A stretch of DNA of 36,067 bases, taken from contig CAYVQB010000008.1 in NCBI GenBank assembly GCA_964453985.1, positions 1-36,067 on the forward strand, given 5' to 3'. The notes below the pieces were generated by a model. It ran no database searches, was not told the origin of the DNA, and worked only from the letters and a program-made list of their open reading frames with translations. Position numbers and translations under genes: made by a program. This stretch comes from CAYVQB01 sp964453985. Its GTDB lineage: Bacteria; Babelota; Babeliae; Babelales; UASB340. Below, in pieces: positions 13,884 to 21,812 of the stretch (position 1 is the stretch's first letter; every line of letters begins with the position of its first letter).

Positions 13884-15686
13884 ATGAAAAGAGAAGATAT
13901 AAGAAATATTGCTATTATCGCGCACGTTGATCATGGTAAAACTACATTGGTTGACCAGATGTTAAAGCAGTCCGGAACCGTAGAGACTAAGGATCAAAGT
14001 GACCGCGTAATGGATAGCGGTGATATTGAAAAAGAGCGTGGTATTACTATAACAGCTAAAAATACTGCAATTTGTTTGCCTCAGGCAAAGATCAATATAG
14101 TTGATACTCCTGGTCACATGGACTTTGGTGGTGAAGTCGAACGAACATTGCAGATGGTTGAAGGCTTTTTATTGCTTGTAGATGCAGCAGAAGGACCTTT
14201 GCCGGGTACTCGCTTTGTTTTACAAAAAGCGTTGGCTTTAAACTTGAAACCAATGGTTTTAATAAATAAAGTAGACAGAAAAGATGCCGATGTACCAAGA
14301 ATAGAAGAGGCTATACATGATCTCTTTTTGGATATTGCAGTTGATGCTGATCACTTAGATTTTCCAATTTTATACGGTTCTTCAAAGTTAGGTTTTGTTT
14401 CTACGGACCCAACGGCTACTTCCGGTGATATGCAGCCATTATTTGATATAATCCTAGAAAACGTTCCTTGCCCTGTACAAAAAGATCCTGATTTACAGAT
14501 CTTGATAACAAATATAGACCACTCTGATTATGTTGGTTGTATTGGTATTGGTAGAGTATTTAGTGGCCAAATGGAAGTTGGGCAACAAATTATTTGTTGT
14601 AAAGATGATAAAATAAGTGCTCCTACAAGAGTTACAAGATTATATCAATTTGAAGGTCTATCTAAAAAAGAAGTGCCTAGCGCAAAATTTGGTGACATAG
14701 TTGCTGTTGCTGGTTTTGAAGGTGAAATTACAATTGGTACAACAATTTGTGATGTAGACAAGCCAAAACCGCTTGGCTATGTAGCTATCGATGAGCCAAC
14801 TTTATCTGTTTTTATGTCAGTTAATAATTCTCCTTTTGCAGGAAAAGAAGGTAAGTTTTTAACTTCTCGTCAGATAAAAGATAGATTACTTAAAGAATTA
14901 AGAACCAATGTTGCTCTTCGACTTGAAGACACAGCATCTCCAGAGACTTTTAAAGTTTCAGGAAGAGGTCAGTTGCATCTTGGTATTTTAATGGAAACTA
15001 TGAGACGAGAAGGTTTTGAGTTTCAGGTTTCTGCTCCACATGTTATTAATAAGACTATTGATGGTAAAAAATATGAACCATTTGAATTATTGACCATTGA
15101 TGTCGGCGCTGAGTACCAAGGTGTTGTAATGGAAGTCTTGGGGACCAGAAAGGCATTATTGCAAGATATGTCTCCATATGGTGATGATAAAATTAAAATG
15201 GAATTCAAGATTCCGGCACGAGGCTTGATTGGTTATAGAAGCCAATTTGTTACAGCTACCCGCGGTACTGGTCTTATGAGTCATAGATTCTTTGATTATG
15301 AAGAATATGCGGGTCCAATTCCTGGTAGAATTAATGGTGCTATGGTTTCTATGGAAAATGGTACCGTTACTGCTTATGCTCTAGATGCTTTGCAGCCACG
15401 AGGAATTTTGTTTACAGCTCCAACAACAAATATCTATGGAGGTATGATTGTTGGTGAGCATAATAGAGAAAATGATATTGATGTTAATCCTGCCAAAAAG
15501 AAGAAGCTTACTAATATGAGATCTTCTGGTGCTGATGATGCCGTTCGTTTGGCTCCACCAAGAAGTATGAATCTTGAAGAAGCTCTTGAATGGATTAATG
15601 ATGATGAGCTTATTGAAATTACGCCTAAGTCTGTAAGGCTCAGAAAGCGTTATTTGAAAGCTTTTGAAAGAAAGAAGAATAAATAA
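13884..15686 (+). CDS. typA: Ribosome-associated translational GTPase TypA/BipA
   Basis: TypA is a translation-factor GTPase that binds the ribosome and helps 50S assembly and stress adaptation. The 600 residues match the family (about 607). G1 is AHVDHGKTTL, G2 lies at RGITITAKN, G3 is DTPGHMDFGGE, and G4 is NKVDRKDAD. Domain II, the EF-G-like domain (ETFKVSGRGQLHLGILMETMRREGFEF) and the unique C-terminal domain (IFTAPTTNIYGGMIVGEH-like, here ILFTAPTTNIYGGM, and KKLTNMRSSGADDAVRL) are all present. The C terminus is basic (RKRYLKAFERKKNK). It has its own promoter and a terminator-like hairpin downstream, so it is probably monocistronic. Confidence 0.96.
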   Translation: MKREDIRNIAIIAHVDHGKTTLVDQMLKQSGTVETKDQSDRVMDSGDIEKERGITITAKNTAICLPQAKINIVDTPGHMDFGGEVERTLQMVEGFLLLVDAAEGPLPGTRFVLQKALALNLKPMVLINKVDRKDADVPRIEEAIHDLFLDIAVDADHLDFPILYGSSKLGFVSTDPTATSGDMQPLFDIILENVPCPVQKDPDLQILITNIDHSDYVGCIGIGRVFSGQMEVGQQIICCKDDKISAPTRVTRLYQFEGLSKKEVPSAKFGDIVAVAGFEGEITIGTTICDVDKPKPLGYVAIDEPTLSVFMSVNNSPFAGKEGKFLTSRQIKDRLLKELRTNVALRLEDTASPETFKVSGRGQLHLGILMETMRREGFEFQVSAPHVINKTIDGKKYEPFELLTIDVGAEYQGVVMEVLGTRKALLQDMSPYGDDKIKMEFKIPARGLIGYRSQFVTATRGTGLMSHRFFDYEEYAGPIPGRINGAMVSMENGTVTAYALDALQPRGILFTAPTTNIYGGMIVGEHNRENDIDVNPAKKKKLTNMRSSGADDAVRLAPPRSMNLEEALEWINDDELIEITPKSVRLRKRYLKAFERKKNK

Positions 15687-15722
15687 AAGATAATTAATAC
15701 TCTTTTATATTAAAAACTTGTA

Positions 15723-15764
15723 GCCCTGTTTATATGGTTAAATTTTGGATCATATGAACAGGGT
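15723..15764 (+). terminator. Hairpin after typA, probable terminator
   Basis: GCCCTGTTTATATG (15723-15736) pairs with CATATGAACAGGGT (15751-15764), with two G-T pairs and a 14-base loop, followed by TATTTAATT. The position, 36 bases after the typA stop, fits a terminator, although the T-run is weak. Confidence 0.6.
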
Positions 15765-15938
15765 TATTTAATTCAGCTATATAATCTCTTAGGTCAACAG
15801 GAATAAGGACCGGTAAAACAAGCTATACGCTTTACTTTGCGTGGTATTTGGTTATATTAATTTATAGGAGTTTGAGGGTATTTAATCTAGCATAAATGTG
15901 TAATTTTACTAAACTTTTTGCATTTTAGGATACTAATA

Positions 15939-16685
15939 ATGTGCAACTTGAATGATTGTTGTGAACATAAGGCCATACTTGAACGTCATAATACTATAAA
16001 AGACGAGATTTTTTGTCATCTGCCAATCGCTATATTTTCTGTGGCATTCTCTATGATGGTATTAACCTTTTTATCCTATTTTGATCCTGCAGCAAGCAAT
16101 ATAAAAGGTGCACACCGTTTGTTCCATAATTTTCACTTTTTGCATTTACTGTTTGCATCAACAGGTACAATGCTTACATTTAGAAAACATTCAAAAAATT
16201 TATTTGCAGGCTTACTTGTTGGCTCTCTTGTTCCTGCTATTTTCTGTACTCTCTCTGATGCTCTTTTACCATATGTTGGCGGTAGGGTTTTGGGTATAGA
16301 TATGCAGTTACATTGGTGCTTTTTTCATCATATCAAAACAGTAAGTGTTTTTTTGTTAATTGGTATGTTTAATGGTTGGGTCATGAGTAATCATGATGTG
16401 AATAAGCAACTTTTTTATTCACAAGGATTTCATTTCTTGCACATATTTATAAGTTCAATGGCTTCAATTTTATATCTGGTCAGTTTTGGTTTTTCAAACT
16501 GGCACAAACAGATGGGCAGTGCTTTTGTATTTTTAATTTTAGCTGTTTTGGTTCCTTGTACGCTTTCTGATATAGTGGTTCCAGTAATTTTTGCAAGGCT
16601 GAAGAAGAAGAAGAAAACTGTTACTGATAATTCAGGGTTTATTCCTGGTGTCGCTTTTAGCACAAAAGGCGGCAATAATATATAG
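15939..16685 (+). CDS. His/Cys-rich membrane protein with internal duplication
   Basis: This 248-residue protein is not recognised. The start at 15939 is preferred because TAGGAT precedes it; an in-frame TTG at 15918 has no ribosome site. About six membrane segments are visible. The protein is a tandem duplication: NFHFLHLLFAS (64-74) recurs as GFHFLHIFISS (163-173), and VPAIFCTLSDALLP (98-111) recurs as VPCTLSDIVVP (205-215). The duplicated motifs carry His, Cys, Ser and Asp inside or at the ends of helices, and LHWCFFHHIK (124-133) adds more His. Metal or other cofactor binding is possible, but a function cannot be named. It ends 12 bases before potA, so it is probably co-transcribed with the transporter. 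The tail is a basic KKKKK segment and about 25 polar residues. Confidence 0.8.
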   Translation: MCNLNDCCEHKAILERHNTIKDEIFCHLPIAIFSVAFSMMVLTFLSYFDPAASNIKGAHRLFHNFHFLHLLFASTGTMLTFRKHSKNLFAGLLVGSLVPAIFCTLSDALLPYVGGRVLGIDMQLHWCFFHHIKTVSVFLLIGMFNGWVMSNHDVNKQLFYSQGFHFLHIFISSMASILYLVSFGFSNWHKQMGSAFVFLILAVLVPCTLSDIVVPVIFARLKKKKKTVTDNSGFIPGVAFSTKGGNNI

Positions 16686-16697
16686 AAGGATAGCCTA

Positions 16698-17789
16698 GTG
16701 AGACAAATTAGGTTTGAAAATGTAACAAAAACGTTTGATGGTGAGTTGATTTTAAATAAATTAAACTTAACTATTCCTGCAGGTCAGTTTTTTGCGTTGC
16801 TGGGTCCTAGTGGATGTGGTAAGACTACTTTATTACGATTGCTTGCGGGTTTAGAGACTGTTGATTCTGGTAAGATTTATCTTGGTCAAAAAGATATTAC
16901 TAATGAGCCTATTTACAAAAGAAGAGTGAATACTGTGTTTCAGCAGTATGCTTTGTTTCCACATTTATCTGTTTTCGAGAATGTTGCATATAGTTTACGA
17001 ATCAAGAAAGTAAAAGAAGAAGTTATTAAAGAAAAACTTTATGACGTTTTAAAGACTGTACGTCTTCTTGGCTTTCAGTCAAAGTCTATTGTCAGTTTGT
17101 CTGGCGGACAACAACAAAGGGTTGCTCTTGCTCGAGCAATTGTTAGTGAGCCGGATGTTTTGCTTCTTGATGAGCCTTTGGCAGCTTTGGACCCAAGATT
17201 AAAAGAGCAAGTTTTGGTTGATCTTATCAATTTGCAAGACAAGCTAAAGACGACTTTCGTTTATGTAACGCACGATCAATTTGAAGCTTTAACTGTTGCA
17301 GACCAGATGGCCATTATGAATTTGGAAGGCAATATAGAACAGATTGGTATTCCCAAGCAGATTTATGAGTTTCCTGTCTCTAGGTTTGTGGCAAGTTTTG
17401 TAGGAACCACAAATTTTGTAGAAGGGATTTTGAGAACCCAAGATGATAAGTTTCAAGTAGAAGTGGAAGGTTTGGGGCGCTTTGATGTTTTTACTCCTGT
17501 AAAGAAAGATTGGTTGATTCCTGGTTGCCGTTTGTTTATGGGTGTCCGGCCTGAAAAAATTCTTATTAGTAAGAAAGAGCAAGAAGGTTTTGCTAATAAT
17601 TTAACTGGAAAAGTACATAATATTATATATTATGGTCGTTCTACTCAGTATGATGTGAGATTAAAAAACGGTAAGATGTTGACGGTCTTTGAGCAAAATG
17701 AAGAGCATTTTCCTCAAGAAGAAATAGACTATGATGATCAAGTAAACTTGTATTTCCAAAAAGAAAATGTCGTTCTCTTAGATCATTAG
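16698..17789 (+). CDS. potA: PotA-type ABC transporter ATPase
   Basis: This ATPase powers uptake through the PotBC permease; the family imports spermidine or putrescine. The 363-residue protein has Walker A GPSGCGKTT (36-44), the Q-loop in VFQQYALFPHLSVFENVAY, the signature LSGGQQQRVALARAI, Walker B VLLLDEPLAALD and the H-loop VTHDQFEAL. A C-terminal TOBE regulatory domain follows (MGVRPEKI ... NNLTGKVHNIIYYGRSTQYDVRL). The start is GTG at 16698 with AGAAGGA upstream. It lies 12 bases after the duplicated membrane protein and 9 bases before potB. The ATPase type is certain; the substrate is inferred from gene order and from the divergent PotD. Confidence 0.92.
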   Translation: MRQIRFENVTKTFDGELILNKLNLTIPAGQFFALLGPSGCGKTTLLRLLAGLETVDSGKIYLGQKDITNEPIYKRRVNTVFQQYALFPHLSVFENVAYSLRIKKVKEEVIKEKLYDVLKTVRLLGFQSKSIVSLSGGQQQRVALARAIVSEPDVLLLDEPLAALDPRLKEQVLVDLINLQDKLKTTFVYVTHDQFEALTVADQMAIMNLEGNIEQIGIPKQIYEFPVSRFVASFVGTTNFVEGILRTQDDKFQVEVEGLGRFDVFTPVKKDWLIPGCRLFMGVRPEKILISKKEQEGFANNLTGKVHNIIYYGRSTQYDVRLKNGKMLTVFEQNEEHFPQEEIDYDDQVNLYFQKENVVLLDH

Positions 17790-17798
17790 GGGTTATTA

Positions 17799-18668
17799 AT
17801 GAATAATATTTTAAGACGTATTGCAAAGGAAGATTTACCCTTTGTTTTTGCAGCTCCTGCATTAATTTGGCAGGTTTTTTTCATTTATTTGCCCTTGTTG
17901 GTTTTGCTTTTTTATAGCTTAGATTTTAAGCTATCTAACTATTTTGATCTTTTTAGTAGTCGCTATTTCAGTGTTATACTGAGTTCGCTTATATTGGCTT
18001 TTATTACAGCTGTTATTTGTTTAATAATTGCTTATCCTATGGCATATTTTTTGGCAATGAAGATAAAGAGGTTCAAGACTTTCTTGCTTTTTTCGTTAAT
18101 ATTACCTTCATGGACAAGCTTTATAGTTCAAATTTATGCCTGGATTTTTTTGTTGCAAAAGGGTGGCCTATTTAGCTCTGTTTTGTGTAAGTTTGGTATA
18201 ATTTCGCAATCTACACATTTATTAAATAATTATTTTTCGATTCTTGTTGGCATGGTGTATTGTTATTTGCCATTTATGATTTTGCCTATTTATACGGTGC
18301 TTGAGAAGATGGATAAAAAATTACTAGAAGCCTCTGCTGATTTGGGTGCAAATAAAACTCAAACTTTTAAAAAAGTTGTTTTGCCGCTTTCCAGTGCCGG
18401 TATAATGGCTGGATTTTTATTAGTTTTTATCCCTGCTTTTGGAGAATTTGCGATTCCTGATTTATTGGGTGGTGGCAAGAGTGCCTTCTGGGGAGCCACA
18501 ATAGTAGAGAAATTTTTAATGACTAGAGATTGGGCTTCTGGATCAGCTTTAACGTTTACGGGAATTTTATTTTTATTAATATTTTTTGTAATTTGTTATT
18601 TTGTTTATAATTTTTTAAAGAAATTTGTACGAACAAGAAAATTATGGGGTGGTCATGGTTACAAGTAG
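17799..18668 (+). CDS. potB: PotB-type ABC transporter permease
   Basis: This is one half of the inner-membrane channel. The 289-residue protein has six hydrophobic segments and the ATPase-coupling EAA loop at EASADLGANKTQTFKKVVLPLSSAGI. The N-terminal part (FVFAAPALIWQVFFIYLPLLVLLFYSL) and FIPAFGEFAIPDLLGGGKSAFWGATI are typical of PotB. The ATG follows AGGGG. Its last 14 bases overlap potC. Confidence 0.92.
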   Translation: MNNILRRIAKEDLPFVFAAPALIWQVFFIYLPLLVLLFYSLDFKLSNYFDLFSSRYFSVILSSLILAFITAVICLIIAYPMAYFLAMKIKRFKTFLLFSLILPSWTSFIVQIYAWIFLLQKGGLFSSVLCKFGIISQSTHLLNNYFSILVGMVYCYLPFMILPIYTVLEKMDKKLLEASADLGANKTQTFKKVVLPLSSAGIMAGFLLVFIPAFGEFAIPDLLGGGKSAFWGATIVEKFLMTRDWASGSALTFTGILFLLIFFVICYFVYNFLKKFVRTRKLWGGHGYK

Positions 18669-19449
18669 AGAAGCTTTTGGTCGCATTATGGCCCCTTTTT
18701 TAGTGATTCTTTCTTACATGTTTTTATACTTGCCCATATTTGTTTTAGTATTATTTTCCTTTAATGAATCAAGTGTAAGTATAAAATGGACAGGTTTTTC
18801 TTTAAAATGGTATATAAACCTCTTGCATTCTCCAGAAATAGGCAGAGCTTTGATGGTTTCGTTAATTGTTGCATGTGCATCTACGTTTTTAAGCTTGTTA
18901 TTGGGAACAAGCTTGGTATTAGCCGGTCGATGGTGGAAAAATTCTTTTTTAACAAACATGTTTTATATAAATATTATTTTGCCTGATATTATTCTAGCTG
19001 TCTGTGTTTTAAGTATTTTTGCATTCTTTAAAATCCCATTAGGTTATGGCAGCTTGATTGTGGGGCATACTGTTATAGGATTAGGTTTTGTTGTTCCAAT
19101 AGTAAGGACTCGATTTGCGGAATTAGATCCTGTTTTAACTGAAGCTTCTTTAGATTTAGGCGCGGGTTATGCACAAACTTTTTTTAAAGTTATTTTGCCT
19201 TTATTAAAACCATCTTTGATAGCTGCTGCCTTATTAGTTTTTACTCTATCATTAGATGATTTTTTGATAGCTTTCTTTTGTTCCAGTCCTACCGTTCAAA
19301 CTTTATCTGTGTATGTTTATTCTATGATTAAAACATGGATTGATCCTACAATAAATGCAGTGTCTACTTTGCTTTTAGTGATAAGTAGTATTCTTGTTTT
19401 GCTTGTAAGTTCTTTTAAGGTAGTAGATAGGGTAATTTCAAATGAATGA
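18655..19449 (+). CDS. potC: PotC-type ABC transporter permease
   Basis: This is the second channel half. The start at 18655 (MVTSREAFGRIM) is chosen over the in-frame ATG at 18625 because GGGGTGG lies directly before it and the resulting N terminus matches the family. It has 264 residues and six membrane segments, with the EAA loop EASLDLGAGYAQTFFKVILPLLKPSLIAA and the typical LDDFLIAFFCSSPTVQTLSVYVYSMIK. It overlaps potB by 14 and potD by 8 bases, which indicates translational coupling. Confidence 0.92.
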   Translation: MVTSREAFGRIMAPFLVILSYMFLYLPIFVLVLFSFNESSVSIKWTGFSLKWYINLLHSPEIGRALMVSLIVACASTFLSLLLGTSLVLAGRWWKNSFLTNMFYINIILPDIILAVCVLSIFAFFKIPLGYGSLIVGHTVIGLGFVVPIVRTRFAELDPVLTEASLDLGAGYAQTFFKVILPLLKPSLIAAALLVFTLSLDDFLIAFFCSSPTVQTLSVYVYSMIKTWIDPTINAVSTLLLVISSILVLLVSSFKVVDRVISNE

Positions 19450-20542
19450 AAAAAAGTTTAGTTTTTTAGAATATAGTTTTATTTCCAAAATCATTATTGT
19501 TCTAGGTTATTCAGCTATACTTTTGTTTTTTTTATATATGCCCAGAATTTATACATTTTTCTTTACCCCAGCTAAAGTTATAAACGTTTTTACTTTTACG
19601 GATATGATTCCATCATCTGTTGTTAAAGAATTTGAAGATAAAACAGGGATAGCTGTACGTCTTAAGTATTTTGATACAAATGAAGAGCTTTTAGCAAAAT
19701 TAAAGATAGATAATGGCGCAGGTTATGATCTAATAACAACTTCTGATTATGCCGTTGATATTTTACGTAAAGATGGTCTTTTGATAGAGATAGACAAGAG
19801 TAGAATCAGTAATTTGAAAAATATTGATCAAAGATTCCTTGGGCGTTATTTTGATCCAGAGAATAAGTATAGCTTACCTATTGCATGGTCGGTAGAAGGT
19901 ATTGTTTATAAAAAAGATCTTTTTACGGATTGTAAAGATAAAATAAGCTGGGATTTGCTTTATAAAAAGCCTGTCTTTAATTATGAAGTCTGTATGCCCG
20001 ATGGCGCGCGAGAAATTATATTTTTAACAGCGATATATCTTTATGGAAAAACAAATAATCTTAGTTCTGAAGAAATTGAGCAGATCAAGCAAACATTAAA
20101 AGATCAAAAAAAATGGGTAGAAATTTATATGAGTGGTAGTCTACAATATTATCTTTTTGCTGATATTGTGCCAATAGCTGCAACATCGAGTGCATTCGCT
20201 AAAAAATTGTTAGAGACTAGTAATGATTTTAATTTTGTTTTGCCTGATAAAGGTAGTTTTATCGCTATTGAAAATATTGCTATTCCTAGTAATAGCAATA
20301 AGGCTGATTTGTCGTATAAGTTTATTGATTTTTTGATTTCTACTAAAAGTGCAGCGTTGAATTTTAAACAGCATGGGTATAATCCTACAAACAAAAAAGC
20401 ATATCAATTAATTGATAAAAAATTCTTGAATAATAATAACTTTTTCCCATCTAATAATATGTTTGATAAACTACATATTATAAATAATGAGATTGATAAT
20501 AAAAAAATAGAAGATTTATGGCTTGCAGTTAAGCTTGCATAG
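19442..20542 (+). CDS. potD: PotD-like binding protein, membrane-anchored
   Basis: This 366-residue protein is the substrate-binding component. A single hydrophobic segment (about 16-41) replaces a cleavable signal peptide and would anchor it on the outer face of the inner membrane; no lipobox is seen. The rest follows PotD: VINVFTFTDMIPSSVVKEFEDKTGI, ELLAKLKIDNGAGYDLITTSDYAV, DQRFLGRYFDPENKYSLPIAW and SYKFIDFLIS. Compared from memory with E. coli PotD, Ser101, Tyr103, Glu191 and Tyr313 keep ligand residues. The aromatic box is altered: Phe52 replaces Trp34, Gly188 replaces Asp168, Ala247 replaces Trp229, Ala275 replaces Trp255, and Glu277 replaces Asp257. The ligand may therefore not be a classic polyamine. 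Confidence 0.85.
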   Translation: MNEKKFSFLEYSFISKIIIVLGYSAILLFFLYMPRIYTFFFTPAKVINVFTFTDMIPSSVVKEFEDKTGIAVRLKYFDTNEELLAKLKIDNGAGYDLITTSDYAVDILRKDGLLIEIDKSRISNLKNIDQRFLGRYFDPENKYSLPIAWSVEGIVYKKDLFTDCKDKISWDLLYKKPVFNYEVCMPDGAREIIFLTAIYLYGKTNNLSSEEIEQIKQTLKDQKKWVEIYMSGSLQYYLFADIVPIAATSSAFAKKLLETSNDFNFVLPDKGSFIAIENIAIPSNSNKADLSYKFIDFLISTKSAALNFKQHGYNPTNKKAYQLIDKKFLNNNNFFPSNNMFDKLHIINNEIDNKKIEDLWLAVKLA

Positions 20543-20564
20543 ATCAAGGTTACCTGGAGAATTC

Positions 20565-21812
20565 ATGAATAATTTAAAAGATAGATTTGAAAAGTTGTAT
20601 TCAAAGTATAATTCCAAAAGAGCTTATTTTGAAAAAATTATAAACAAGTGGCAGCAAAAAGGGGAGCTTGATTTATACCGAAAAGGCAAAGACTTATTGC
20701 GGCAGGCTGATGATTATTCAAAAGACTTAAGAGAAAGTTTTGTGCCTACCGTAGAAGGTCAGCCTGATTATTCTAACTTAAAAAGTAAATTTAAATTTTT
20801 AAAAAAAACTTATAAACAATTAAATACATTAACAAAGCCTGCTTGGAGACAGTGGTTAGAGGCCATAGTTGTTGCAGGTAGTTTGGTTTTTGTTTTAAGA
20901 ACATATGTCTTTGGCTTGTATCGTGTCCCAACAGGTTCTGCTGAAAAGAACATTTTAGTTGGGGATCGTATTTGGGGGAACAAGTTCATATACAATTTTA
21001 AAGATGTAAACAGGGGTGACTTAGTTATTTTTGATAATCCAGAGTTTGTTTACAATAGATCAAATCCTGTAGATTATTATTGGCAAAAATATATAGGATT
21101 TCCTATTCCGTTACTTGGTTTAAGTGTTGGCCCTGATAATTGGGTTAAGAGAGTAATCGGCGTTCCTGGAGATATTATTGAAGGTAGAATTGAAAATGGC
21201 AAAACAGTAATTTATCTCAATGGTAAAAAGCTTGATGAAACAGAATATGTAAATCCATATCCTTTGATTAAATTAAAAAAGATGACTGGCTTTATAGACT
21301 TAGATTCTTTTGGACCATTTAGAGTCCCTAGTTTTTTACGTAAAACAGTTCATCCTGTAAATTATACTTATGTTCCGGAGAAAAGTTTTTCAGATCAACC
21401 ATATTATACTATGAACGAAGATGAAGTTGTTAGACGTTCAGATGGTAGTTATGTTTTAAGAGAATCGTATTCTCCAACCTATGAGTACGATTATTTTTAT
21501 CAAGATTCTGCAAAAAGCATAGATAGTTTTGGCCCTATTAGGATCCCTGAAGGTAAGTATTGGATGATGGGTGATAGCCGTAAAAATAGTAGAGATAGTA
21601 GGTACTGGGGATTTTTAGATAAAGATTTAATCCATGGTAGAGCTAGTTTCGTTATTTTTTCTGTAGATAGTCAAGAGCCTGTATGGTTGTTTGAATTAAT
21701 TAATCATCCAATTGATTTTTGGACAAAATCTTTAAGGTGGAACAAATTCTTAAGGCCTTTAAATAATTTAAAAATAGAATCAAAGAAAGAAAATACAGAT
21801 GCCAAAAAATAA
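20565..21812 (+). CDS. lepB: Signal peptidase I with long N-terminal extension
   Basis: LepB removes Sec signal peptides at the outer face of the inner membrane. The start at 20565 has CTGGAGAA upstream. The protein has 415 residues, long for the family. Residues 1-93 form a charged, helical cytoplasmic extension without a membrane segment. The single anchor is at about 97-117. Box B is YRVPTGSAEKNILVGDRI with catalytic Ser125, and box D is WVKRVIGVPGDII with Lys195. Box E is MMGDSRKNSRDSRYWGFLDKDLIHGRA. In most relatives Ser is followed by Met and then xPT; here it reads Ser-Ala-Glu-Lys-Asn. A large insertion lies between boxes D and E. It starts 22 bases after potD and its end overlaps metG by 14 bases. 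Confidence 0.9.
   Translation: MNNLKDRFEKLYSKYNSKRAYFEKIINKWQQKGELDLYRKGKDLLRQADDYSKDLRESFVPTVEGQPDYSNLKSKFKFLKKTYKQLNTLTKPAWRQWLEAIVVAGSLVFVLRTYVFGLYRVPTGSAEKNILVGDRIWGNKFIYNFKDVNRGDLVIFDNPEFVYNRSNPVDYYWQKYIGFPIPLLGLSVGPDNWVKRVIGVPGDIIEGRIENGKTVIYLNGKKLDETEYVNPYPLIKLKKMTGFIDLDSFGPFRVPSFLRKTVHPVNYTYVPEKSFSDQPYYTMNEDEVVRRSDGSYVLRESYSPTYEYDYFYQDSAKSIDSFGPIRIPEGKYWMMGDSRKNSRDSRYWGFLDKDLIHGRASFVIFSVDSQEPVWLFELINHPIDFWTKSLRWNKFLRPLNNLKIESKKENTDAKK

Noticed and set aside
18625..18654. Upstream ATG for potC
   Set aside because: It would add ten residues from inside potB with no ribosome site; the ATG at 18655 has GGGGTGG before it and fits the family start.
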